Positions 53,936 through 64,000 of a stretch of 64,000 nucleotides of DNA are shown here, in pieces. This DNA is from Xanthostigma xanthostigma (lineage: Eukaryota; Arthropoda; Insecta; Raphidioptera; Raphidiidae): positions 34,070,001 through 34,134,000 of the forward strand of contig OY754466.1 of the NCBI GenBank assembly GCA_963575645.1, read 5' to 3'. Numbering within the stretch: the stretch's first letter is position 1; every line of letters starts with the position of its first letter. The notes below the pieces were generated by a model. The model saw nothing but the letters and a program-made list of their open reading frames with translations, made no database searches and had not been told where the DNA came from. Position numbers and translations under genes: made by a program.

Positions 53936-55792
53936 CAGTATTGCTTCATTTATTGATCCTGTGCTACAGAAGTAGCCCTTTAAATTTTCCAGTACAATTC
54001 ATGGATCACAATCTACTCCAAATTATTTTAGGAGTCAATTTTACTGACATAATAATGTAATTTCTTTTTCATGTTAGAATATAAAATTATCGCAAAAAGT
54101 TGACTAAGCATCCAATTTTATACACAAAACTGAACATTTGTCAACAAAATTACTTTTAACTTTTTTATAACAAGCTGCAAACCATTGTCGTCTTATTTGT
54201 TGATTGCCTTACCGATGACCAACTAAAATTACTTTTATTAGGCTAATGAAAACAGGATGTCATTAATTAAAGTGCCTTACGCACATTTTTTTTTTAGAAA
54301 CAAAAAATACGCACGAATTAATCAGAATTTGCGCATATGCTTCCTAGGGTCTCAAAGCGTGAAGTTTTAAATTCCTAAAAAAATTGAATTATTTTATGGG
54401 GAGCGAAAAACACATTTTCTTCTATGCTGAAATAAAGTTTATTTTGTTTGTGAAAGTCGCGTTTCTTTTATAAGAAATCAAGTTTCTGTAAATGGAAACT
54501 AATAAAAGCGTTAACGTTGAATATTGGCAGAATTCATATATACTGATTGAATTTTAACATCATATTCTGTTCATATAGTATAACATTATTTTCCACATTG
54601 ATAAACCGAAAAAATATATTTGTCTGATGAAATGTGAACCCATTCGGAATACTTTTTACTTCAATCCGGTGTCTGTCTGTCTGTCACATGCTGCGGGAGT
54701 TAAACGATACAAGCTAGAAGCTTGAAAGATTTAGTTAAAGCTTGTTTATGGGCCAATGCTGTTTTAGATATGGATAAATAATTCGGATTATGGGTAATGG
54801 GAGGGGAGTCAAAAAGGTTATCAAAAATGAAAAAAAATCAAGCCCATCGAGTGAGGCGTATAGGTAAAGCTAGTCCGTAAATATCATTTGGTTACATTTG
54901 CTTAAGACAAAAAATTAAAACTGCCTAAATGGCTTGTCCCACCCCATTTATTACTAAAGTATTAATCGAAAAAATCTGAAAAAAAATTTACGAGAGTATC
55001 ATAGCGTCGACATTGAAAAAAAATATAAGCAACTTTGTAAACTTCAGTATTACGAACAAATTACAGATTAATGCTGGGTTGCACAAAGCACTGTAAAAGA
55101 ATCCGATTCGACGTTGACCTTAGATTGTACAAAAAACATACACATCCTATGCATAGTTAAAAAAAAAAAAAACTTTAAACGATCAATTATATTTCAAGCA
55201 AAATCGATTTAAAATTCGACAATGATTTTTTTATGGAAACTATGTGTGGTCACAATCTAAGGGCATTGTCAGATCAGATATTTTGATAATGATTTGAAAA
55301 CTCAATTGGAAACGTATGAGTGGGCCGTGAATTATACCTACTATAAATACAGTCGGGTAACCATGGAAACGAAAAACAATTAATATGTTCGTTTGAAACG
55401 ATATTTTCGGTATTTTGGGCCCTTAAAATAGACCGATTAGGCCCATTTTAAACAGTCTTCATGTGGTGATGAATTCCAACATCTAGAAAAAATTTCGTTT
55501 AAATCGATTACGTCTGTCGAGAGTTCTCGTGCTGACAATTTTGTGGCAAATTTCTATCGCTTCGTTATTATTGAAGTAAAAACTTCTATAGGCAAGTTAG
55601 GCGATTTTTGAATGGGTAAAATCTTAAGAGTTCGCGTCATCGACATACTAATGTTAACAGTATATCTGTAGCTATAAATATGACGTGTTGCGCTTGGCCA
55701 GCAGTGAAAGTATAGATTATACTTGTGTGTAGCGGCGCGCACGTAGCCAGTACACATATAAACAAATACAATGTATATACCCGACTGAAATT
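53936..55792. other. no gene; retroposon tail pieces
   Basis: 54640-54740 (GGTGTCTGTCTGTCTGTCAC...AAGCTAGAAGCTTGAAAG) is a common insect retroposon-tail pattern. 55080-55320 resembles 38.8-39.2 kb. 55385-55545 is a copy of the 11.45-kb tail. Otherwise featureless; a 91-codon frame at 55554-55829 has no motif. Confidence 0.4.
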
Positions 55793-56476
55793 TATATACA
55801 GTATGGTTTTTTAAAAACCGAACACCCATTTATTTCTTAGAGGAAGGGTTTTCGAAAAAAAAGTTTCGGACAAAAGTTACAGGGAATCAAGGGGGAAGAA
55901 CAGTGATGTAGTTTTTTTTTTTCGTTTGATGGAGGTGTCTCCAAAATATCAAGGTCACCTACACTTTCTTAAATACGACCCTGTATTATTTATCTAGGAT
56001 TATTGTTCTTTGGGTCAAAGAGATCAACTCTTGTACCAAACATTTTTGGATTTGATGCCATCGTGAACCGCTGTTTGATTCTCAATTCATCCCGTTTCCT
56101 ATTTTAGTGGATTGTGTGAGTCGGAAAAACCCCTGAAAAAGTTTTTCCGACTCACACAATTCACTAAAATAGGAAACGGGATGAATTGAGAATCAAACAG
56201 CGGTTCACGATGGCATCAAATCCAAAAATGTTTGGTACAAGAGTTGATCTCTTTGACCCAAAGAACAATAATCCTAGATAAATAATACAGGGTCGTATTT
56301 AAGAAAGTGTAGGTGACCTTGATATTTTGGAGACACCTCCATCAAACGAAAAAAAAACTACATCACTGTTCTTCCCCCTTGATTCCCTGTAACTTTTGTC
56401 CGAAACTTTTTTTTCGAAAACCCTTCCTCTAAGAAATAAAAGGGTGTTCGGTTTTTAAAAAACCATACGGTATATA
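55793..56476. mobile_element. 684-bp near-perfect foldback
   Basis: Ends GTATGGTTTTTTAAAAACCG and its inverse at 56468, extending outward through TATAC/GTATA with one mismatch. Arms of about 330 bp are almost identical (TTGGGTCAAAGAGATCAAC against GTTGATCTCTTTGACCCAA) and meet at CCGACTCACACAATTCACTA-type sequence with only a few unpaired bases. The 8361-8960 copy is an old relative. No coding content; the target duplication cannot be separated from the palindrome. Confidence 0.85.
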
Positions 56477-56785
56477 CCAATATATTTATACTATAGTTTA
56501 AAGTTTTCACTTTTTTCAGCAGTTCTTCATGCTGCATAGTTTTTTTACACAACTTTTTTTGTCAATTTAGTCGGGAAAAAACTGTAAACATCCCTTTTTC
56601 AAGATGGCGGATAAATTAGTTGGCCGCAGACTCCGAAACCTCGATTTTAAACCTGCACCATCCCTATCTACACGGTAGAAAAAATCCTTGTCCTACCCTA
56701 AATACAAGGTTAAAAACATATTATCGAAATTTGAAGATTAATGTACTACCGCGAATCAATTGTTTCATCAACTGTCATAATTAAG

Positions 56786-58135
56786 TAGAGCTGTAACAAA
56801 CCGTATGTATTCGTTACTGAGTAACGGGTACATAGTCTGACTCGAAGTACCGAATCGTTACTTACAAATACATTTCGTTACTCGCATGTTTCGTATCTAT
56901 GTTAGTACGGCTTGTTTGATACGGTTATACGAACACAATGTGTTATACTTATAACTTATAAGTATTCATAATAGAACAAGAGCCCGCGGCAGCCAGACCT
57001 TCGTCTTTTTATAAAAGCTGAAAGTTTTTCTATGGATGTCTCCAATACAGGTAAGAATGATCCCCACCCATGAAACCTGAGTAGTGGTGGCTTTGGCAGG
57101 TAACAGGTATTAAAGGTGTACAAAATTCCATCTCAAATTCGTCATTGTATAAAACTCAATTTTTTTATATTTCATTCGTAACAATATTAAAACTCGCATA
57201 ATGCTCTAAATTACTAGAATTAAAATTTTGTCAAAACTATGAGAGTAATCGAATTTTATCAAGAGTACCTTTTTTGTAGTAAATGAGTCTCGTGATCCAG
57301 ATTTCATACTCAAACTGATTTTTTTCCATTGGCGTAGAAGTTTTAGATGTTTAATTATCGAAAAAATCAAGTTCTACGCCCATGAAATGATATTCATCAT
57401 TATTATGATATGGGTTTTATTGCCCAATAAAGCTATGCCAACGTACCAAATTTGAGTAAAATCTCATGAGCCGTTTCAAAGTTATAAAGCAAAAACGATT
57501 TGAAAATTGTACACTTTAATGCGTCTGGCAGGATGATAGAACCCTCGAAACTGTCTGGCTACTAATGAAACATTATTTAATAGTTCTCCGAAAAATATAT
57601 TAAAAATTCAGCTTTTATAAAATAACGTAAATATAATTAAACAAATTATAATAGTTTAAGGGTGTCTGGCAGGGGGTTGGAACCATACTAAGTGTCTGGC
57701 AATGAGCGACGCGAGTTTTAATATTATTACGAATGAAATATAAAAAAATTGAGTTTTATACAATGACGAATTTGAGATGGAATTTTGTACACCTTTAATA
57801 CCTGTTACCTGCCAAAGCCACCACTACTCAGGTTTCATGGGTGGGGATCATTCTTACCTGTATTGGAGACATCCATAGAAAAACTTTCAGCTTTTATAAA
57901 AAGTCGAAGGTCTGGCTGCCGCGGGCTCTTGGGCTATAAAGTACGAAGTCATGACTCATGTCGTATCACGTATGCAATGGGCTTTGATGCGAACTACATG
58001 CTTATTGCTTTATGCTGTTATTGTATGTCGTATGAAAAGTACTGAGTAACGTAACGATACGAAAGTTACGGGTACTGGCTTTTTAAGTAACGAATACATA
58101 CGGGTACACAATTTCTCGTTACTTTTACAGCTCTA
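56786..58135. mobile_element. hAT foldback MITE with exact 8-bp duplication
   Basis: Starts TAGAGCTGTAACAAACCG and ends CTTTTACAGCTCTA; TAATTAAG is perfectly duplicated at 56778-56785 and 58136-58143. Such ends and an 8-bp duplication define a hAT-superfamily MITE. The 191-bp and 204-bp outer parts (GTATGTATTCGTTACTGAG; CGAATACATACGGGTAC) are rich in GTAAC/GTTAC motifs. A 955-bp foldback is nested inside; without it the MITE is about 395 bp. Confidence 0.9.
56977..57931. mobile_element. 955-bp foldback with repeated GTCTGGC motifs, nested in a hAT MITE
   Basis: CAAGAGCCCGCGGCAGCCAG at 56977 is mirrored at 57931. Arms of about 220 bp are near identical (CTTTGGCAGGTAACAGGTAT against its inverse). 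The 510-bp middle is not inverted. GTCTGGC or its inverse occurs in both ends and at 57523, 57553, 57664 and 57694, a candidate set of protein-binding sites. I find no target duplication in the flanks (TAATAGAA; GGCTATAA). Confidence 0.8.
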
Positions 58136-58143
58136 TAATTAAG

Positions 58144-59003
58144 ATAATTATGTTCACTATAGCTCTCGTTTACGTGTTTCATGAGATAATAAAGAATAAC
58201 TACTACTTTTGTTTTGATCGTAGGTGTTTACAGGGGCGGACGGATATAAAAAATAACACAGGGGTAGGTGAGATCGATGAAGTCGCTATAATAAAGAATG
58301 TTCGGAGGGTCTTCACCCGGATTTTTTTTTAAATATTGACTTTTAGAGACGTAATTTTAGAATATTAAAAAAGCAGAACTAGCCGTTAGTTTGCGATTTT
58401 AATGTTCGATATGACTGGCCTATATTACGAAAGCGGTTTATCAAATGAAATAAATATTTCTAAAAAAAAACTTTTGAAGTTGGTTTCATTTTCACAAATA
58501 TTTCAACTATCTCCAAAAAATCTCGGCGGACATTATCAAAATAAAATTAGCTCAGCGGTTCACTTAAAATTTTCAATTCATAGCGACCTGTAAAAAAATT
58601 GATTAGCTTAGAATTTTTCCGGTAACCCTGCGGCCCCATCTGCCCCTGAGTATTTATGTTATGCATGGGTCCATAATTTTGTCGAGATTTCTCAATGCTC
58701 ATTTCTGCAAGATTCCTACGATTTCGATACAAGAAAAATTGCCAATCTCATATCAACGAGACGATAAGTCTTGCTTCGGCAGCAACTTCTTAGAACTCAA
58801 AAAAAAAATTGTACTTAGATATTTAGTCATGTCAATAATTAGATAATATTTGTTTGGAAAAAATGAATGAAATAACACTGAACAAATTTCTTTCATTATT
58901 TTAATCTATATTAACTCTATTCAACATATATTTAGATACTATAATATTATCTTTACGTCTGTGTATTTAAGAACTTCATAGTCGTGGAACTATATATAAT
59001 ATA
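58144..59003. other. no gene; short dispersed repeat at 58368-58425
   Basis: AGCAGAACTAGCCGTTAGTT and the 40 bases after it match 24865-24925. Three overlapping short frames carry no motif. Confidence 0.4.
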
Positions 59004-59858
59004 CAGGGTGAGTCAGACCACCCGCAACAGTCGTTTTTTTCGAAAACGGTTAGTCGTAGAGAGTTGTGTCTAAAATCTGTATTATAAAAGCCATAATGAA
59101 GAATCGAATGGTGATATTTTTTCCCCCCGAAAAGGTCGGCTTCCCTGTTAGTTTGCTCCGGAATGTTCAGAACTCCGGAATGTTAAATATCACGATAGGT
59201 CGAAAGTGGTATTGTTGAAAAGATCTTTAAAAAATAAGCAAGTTTTGTAGGACATTTTTTTTGTTACTGCCACCCCTGTTAAGTAATATTCGTTTCAAAT
59301 TATTAAATTAACATATCAGAATAACAAACTTAATTTTAAAAGTCGGCATTTAAAATCTAGTTACCTAATTAAACAATGTCACAAATGCTCAAACTGTCTT
59401 CAATTTACTTCTAAACACTGCGGAGCTCTTCTAGATATGTTATGAGTACCTGGAAGTATTTTCCGACAAAAAAAAAACAATTGCAATTATAGAAAACTTA
59501 TTGTGACATAGTTTAATTAGGTAACTAGATTTTAAATGCCGACTTTTAAGATTAAGTTTGTGATTCTGACATGTTAATTTAATAATTTCAAACGAATATT
59601 ACTTAACAGGGCTGGCAGTAACAAAAAAAAAAGTCCTACAAAACTTGCTTATTTTTTAAAGATCTTTTCAACAATACCACTTTCGACCTATCGTGCCATT
59701 TAACATTCCGGAGCAAACTAATAGGGAAGCCGACCTTTCCAGGGGGAAAAAATATCACCATTCGATTCTTCATTAGGGCTTTTATAATACAGATTTTTGA
59801 CACAACTCTCTACGACTAACCGTTTTTGAAAAAATCGACCGATACGGGTGGTCTGACT
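59004..59858. mobile_element. 855-bp foldback, one CAGGGTGAGTCA end
   Basis: The left end ACAGGGTGAGTCAGACCACC is of the ACAGGGTG type often seen on Tc1/mariner-like MITEs. The right end mirrors it from AGTCAGACCACCCG inward (CGGGTGGTCTGACT) but lacks CACCCTGT. Arms remain complementary over about 330 bp through TTGCTCCGGAATGTT, AAAACTTGCTTATTTTTTAA and AAATCTAGTTACCTAATTAA. The 160-bp centre is unpaired. Confidence 0.75.
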
Positions 59859-61124
59859 ACTTCTATTATCAAAGTAGGTCGAACATTCTGAAAATTTGCA
59901 TATCGCCATAATTTTTCATTGTGAACAACTTTTCTTAGTGACACTTTTGCGTACTATGAACGGAAAAGGTACTTTACCTGAAACGAAAAGAGGTTTTGCT
60001 CAACTGTAAAGTCCTACTTGATTTAAAAAATATCGAAAGTAAACTAAAAATAAGTTTCAGACCAAGTAGGGCGGAATCCCAAAATATAAAATTCCAATTC
60101 GAAAATTTTTGGTCAATCTCACCTATTGTGGACTCAATCCGGGGACAGACTGTATACTATATACATATATATTATATATATATATTTCTACGGATACTTG
60201 TTGCTTCAGGATGTATTGTTATTTTATGTAAATTGATAAACTTTCCGAATTTTACTGCTCTTTTCTTTGGATTAGTTGAAAGAGTTTAATGTGTAATATA
60301 ACGTTAAACAAAACATCCCCACCTTCCAATCAAACAGCCTAAACTGCTGAGCGTGTTAATTTTATATATAAAAAAAGAAAACTTAATTATATTCTATGGT
60401 TTTTTCAGACTGAGAATAAATTTGATGTAAACAAAAATCCAGTTCGTTTTGCTCCTTACACGAACTAAAAATGTACTGTGCATACAATAGAATTTGTACA
60501 ATTACATATTTTCATGTAAACAAAGTCATGTTTGTAAATCAATTTTTAGTTCTTATTTCCCTCCTCTTAATTGCAAACAAGAATTAAAGAAATTAATTAA
60601 ATCTTAAAGCTGAAATCGTTTTTTATGTTTTATTTTTTAGTTAAGTATTTGCCGTTGATTTTAAAGTAGGTACTGTTGTTACGAAAAATTAATGTAGTTT
60701 GCCTTTTAGATTAAAATAATTTAATAAAACATATATTTTTATTATTTTGTCCAATAAGTGAAAGACATTATTCATAAATCGCGGTCAATTTAATTTTTTG
60801 AATAGTTTTTGTCATATTGAACTCTCATAGTAGGCATTTTTTAACCTGTCCGGACCTTATGAAGAATAATGTACTAGTTATCACTTGGTCCATAACATAA
60901 AATTTAGACTAGGTATATAATCCATAGCTACACTTTGTTGTACTTATAACAAACTCAAAAGCGTGTCAAAAGTGCCAGAGTTTTTTAAACTGGAGCACAA
61001 TACCAAGCACACCTAACTTATCTACATCATTTCGGCGGCGGAATATTATAATATGTTTAAAATTTCATTGAAAAACACTCACTATTGTGATTCTTTTATT
61101 TAGAAAAAATTGGTTGTCTGTAAA
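59859..61124. other. no recognisable feature
   Basis: AT-rich; a TA-rich run at 60150-60190. A 97-codon frame at 59996-60289 has no known motif. Confidence 0.4.
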
Positions 61125-61345
61125 GTCGGTTTACGGACGATAGTTTTACGTGATAACGTATTCCGCTCGAATATCATATTTAATAATACATAACCTAAAT
61201 TTTAGTAGCTGTCAAACTTGGGCCGATCGTGCTTCTCTATCGCTTATACTGCGCTCTCGCTTGCACGCACAGGGTCAGGCGGAACGTTACGGCGTTACAC
61301 TTTTTCGTGCGTGCAGCTGGTGTTTCATCAATTTATAAGACGTTA
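61125..61345. mobile_element. inverted, internally deleted copy of 53260-53935
   Basis: TTGGTTGTCTGTAAAGTCGG...TACGTGATAACGTATTCCG is the inverse of 53855-53935, and AGGGTCAGGCGGAACGTTACG...TTATAAGACGTTATCACGT is the inverse of 53263-53350. About 450 bp present between these blocks at 53 kb are absent here. Confidence 0.65.
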
Positions 61346-62169
61346 TCACGTCAAAAACTTCAAAAAATTTCAAACAAAATTGTTTTGTGATTTGTTTGTT
61401 ATGTAAATTCCAATAATAATTGCCTTCACCAGTAGTTTTATTTTTAAATACAGTGGTAATTTTTCTAAAACCGTGTATAAACTATACATTTTTTGTTCAA
61501 ACAACGACTTAAAACGAAATACATGAATCTCAATCTGTGATATTTAATGTTTTTTTAAGTGGTTTTCAAGCAGCCACATAAATGTGTTTTTTCACCCACA
61601 CAATGGCGGTATTTATTCTTTTAAGTAAACCTTTTAAAAATGGAATGAATTTTCATGTTTTCTGTAATGAAAAATACAGTAGTGACTCGCATATTTTAAA
61701 AGATAAATTACATTCAAACCGCGTCTCTCTTTTTCTACATACATAGATATTAATAAAACATTCATGAGCGCTTAAGTAAAAAATATGTGCTATACTGTAC
61801 ATTTAATGGTATGCTTTTGTTATCATATATTACATATACAAAACACCGTCTTTTATTTATTATCATGGATGTAAACCAACTGCAGCAAACTAAAAATACA
61901 TACGTTTCCTAGGATTTTCAAAGTACAGTATAATGTGCACCGTCTCCGGGGAATATTTTCACAATTCAGTAACCACAAACGCGCTAGAGGCGATCTGAAG
62001 TAATTCGTGGGAAGACAAAAAATTATATTAATTTTTAATCGTCGCGTCGTAAGGACGCTGCAATATAAATAAAATGTCCGTAAAATATAAAATTACTACC
62101 TATTTATTTGGTTAAATATATAAAATAAAAATGCAATAACGAATAACAAAAAATAAACAAACTAATAAT
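61346..62169. other. no recognisable feature
   Basis: AT-rich spacer without frames or repeat structure. Confidence 0.45.
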
Positions 62170-63285
62170 GAAAAAATTTGAAAAGAAGTTTGACCCTGCA
62201 GGCCATCCCTGTAACTTCCCGCTATTTTCGAGTTCAAAACGCTCAAAAATATATAAAATATAGCAAGAAGTTTATTTTTTAGCTCTTCGAGCTCAAAAAA
62301 AAAAAACACTTTGTTACGAAATTTTCGTTCACTATATCTCATGAACAAATGAACCGATTTTGATGCGATTTGCAGCAGTCGACTCAATTTTTTATCCTAA
62401 AAAAGTAATTTATTACAGAAAAATCGATCTCATAGGAATTTTACGAGCAATTTAAAAAAAAAACACTTTTTTACAAATTTTTCGTTCACGATATCTCGTG
62501 AACAAATGAGCCGATTTTGATGCGGTTTGCGGCGATCGACGCAGTTTTTTTAACCTAAGAAAGTAAATTATTACAAAAAAATCGATTTGATAAGAATTTT
62601 ACGAGTAATTATAAAAAATTACTTTTCTCTTAATTTTTCGTTCACGTTATCTCATGAACAAATGAACCAATTTTGATCTGGTTTGCGGCGATCGACGCAG
62701 TTTTTTTAGCCTAAGAAAGTAATTTATTACAAAAAAATCGATCTGATAACAATTTTAAGAATCATTTAAAAAAAAAAACACTTTTTTACGATTTTTTCGT
62801 TCACGGTATCTCGTGAACAAATGAACCGATTTTGATGCGGTTTGCGGAAATCGACGCAGTTTGTTAAGGAGAAGAGCTGATTAGATTTTGGAATTATTCG
62901 GTTTAGTAGTTTAGAAAATATTTTACAACAACAAATTTTAAAAAATTTTTGAAACTTGTTTTTTTAAGATTTCTCAAAATTTTTTGGGCCGAATCGTTTC
63001 AAATTTTCAGGAAGTCTAAGTTAACCAAGATCTCGTCAGATGCCGCAAACCGCGTTTCAGTCGGACACTCCGTTCAAAAGATATAAAAGGTTTACATACA
63101 TACATACACACACACACACACATACATACAGCCCTACGGACATCATCGCCAAAATAGTTTTAATAGCTTCCTAGGACCTCAAAACGTCGAGATCTGGCGA
63201 AAACTCGATTTTCGAAAATCGGGGTGAAATCAATAACTTCCCGATTTTTGAAAAAAAAAATTTTTTTTTTTAAAGCGGGAAGTTA
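62170..63285 (+). mobile_element. AACTTCCC-family element, copy E
   Basis: Starts AATTTGAAAAGAAGTTTGAC and ends AGCGGGAAGTTA like copies A and C. Four internal units of about 155-160 bp (one fewer than copy C), a short CATA/CA microsatellite at 63093-63130 and the AAACGTCGAGATCTGGCG region follow. Very close to copy C, so both are relatively recent. Confidence 0.75.
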
Positions 63286-63413
63286 AAAAAAAATACAATA
63301 CTATTTTGTTTTCATTTTTCGCTTCGCCTTACCAAGTATTTTTATTTTTTGACGCTTGTGTGGAAATTTTGCATACGCATATAGTTCCGATGACAATTAA
63401 CACTAACGATTTT

Positions 63414-64000
63414 TAGTGTCCGACCGAAACTAGTTTTTACAGCCTAAACCGAAACCGAATTTCGGCTTCAGTCTCAGTTTCGGCCGGAAGCGAAACCGAA
63501 ACTTCATGTTTTCGTGGGAAAAATAAAGTAAACATTATCGTAATCAGATTTTTTTTATTTTTAAATTATACACATGTTAATCATTCAGCCTCTGATATTT
63601 TAACTAATCATTAACTTATCATATCATATTATTACCCATTTTATTTCAAAAAGCACAAATAAATATACTTTTTTTAATATTATGAAATAAAATAAAAGCT
63701 ACAAAACAAAATTACTTTTTACTGAAAAGTATTTACTTAATAAATATGTTGGGGTAGGTGGTACACACAACAAAAAAAAAGAGAAAACACTCTTTCATCT
63801 TAAGAACAAAATTATTTCTTTTAAACTTTGGTCATTTTGTATTGTACTCTTGTTAACGAACTACAATAAAATTACCAAATACAACAACTAAATAAATATT
63901 TTTAATGCAAATAATACTTCAATCGAAAGTACCAAAATAAAAAGAATTTTCTCTCAAACTTAAAAAAAAAAACGCGGAGCGCGTAGGCATAAAAAAATAC
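63414..64000. mobile_element. probable hAT terminus running off the right edge
   Basis: TAGTGTCCGACCGAAACTAG followed by several CCGAAACCGAA/TTTCGGC motifs (to about 63505) is typical of hAT ends of the CAGTGTTCGGCCGAAAC type with GAAACCGAAAC subterminal repeats. The sequence to the window end is AT-rich, without a frame, and the other terminus is not in view. Confidence 0.4.

Overview
This window looks like insect nuclear DNA, most probably from a moth or butterfly (Lepidoptera). It is strongly AT-rich, has no bacterial-style operons or long open frames, and carries repeat families I know from lepidopteran genomes: TTCCGTACC...CGGAACCC at 13.1-13.5 kb, the AGAACCTCCTCC...GAAGTCGGTTAAAA tail at 37.8 kb, the TACCCGACTGCGGC repeat at 3.0 and 45.2 kb, and Helitrons with TCTATACTAAT 5' ends and CTAGT 3' ends. 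The order-level call is inference from repeat families, with no cellular marker gene behind it. I see no complete cellular gene. The only host-like coding signal is a possible first coding exon at 77-206, minus strand, which ends in a consensus GTAAGT donor and would belong to a gene running off the left edge.

Almost everything else is mobile DNA, much of it in long near-perfect inverted repeats. 0-6 kb: half of a CCGGGTGTCCCA MITE, a Helitron carrying two tRNA-Lys-like sequences inserted into a LINE-type tail, a 165-bp tandem repeat, a foldback, and a BEL/Pao integrase C-terminal fragment between hAT-like ends. 6-13 kb: an AACTTCCC-family element, an RTE-type LINE end, a foldback, and a region flanked by inverted arrays of CCTAGGC-type motifs that encloses a palindrome with hammerhead-like motifs. 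13-20 kb: a foldback MITE containing a solo LTR with a TTAA duplication, further palindromes, and a decayed Jockey-type reverse transcriptase (18.3-19.5 kb). 21-22 kb: a Tc1/mariner transposase C-terminus between inverted arms. 26-34 kb: three more AACTTCCC copies (one split by a Helitron) and three foldbacks. 35.8-36.6 kb: a PIF/Harbinger-type element with TAA duplications that encodes a MADF-domain fragment. 38.5-38.8 kb: an array of RFX X-box-like repeats. 41-50 kb: foldbacks, a hAT MITE, and a Helitron (47.6-49.4 kb) carrying a tRNA-Lys-like sequence and split by a 1-kb foldback with TTA duplications. 51-64 kb: Helitrons, a tRNA-like pseudogene, a hAT foldback with an exact 8-bp duplication and a second foldback nested inside it, another AACTTCCC copy, and a probable hAT terminus at the right edge.

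No genes act together as a pathway here. The useful content is the nesting order of the elements (exact target duplications give several relative ages), element families that look under-described (AACTTCCC, TAGTCCA foldbacks, CCTAGGC arrays), and possible small ribozyme motifs. All calls come from reading the sequence; nothing was searched against a database.
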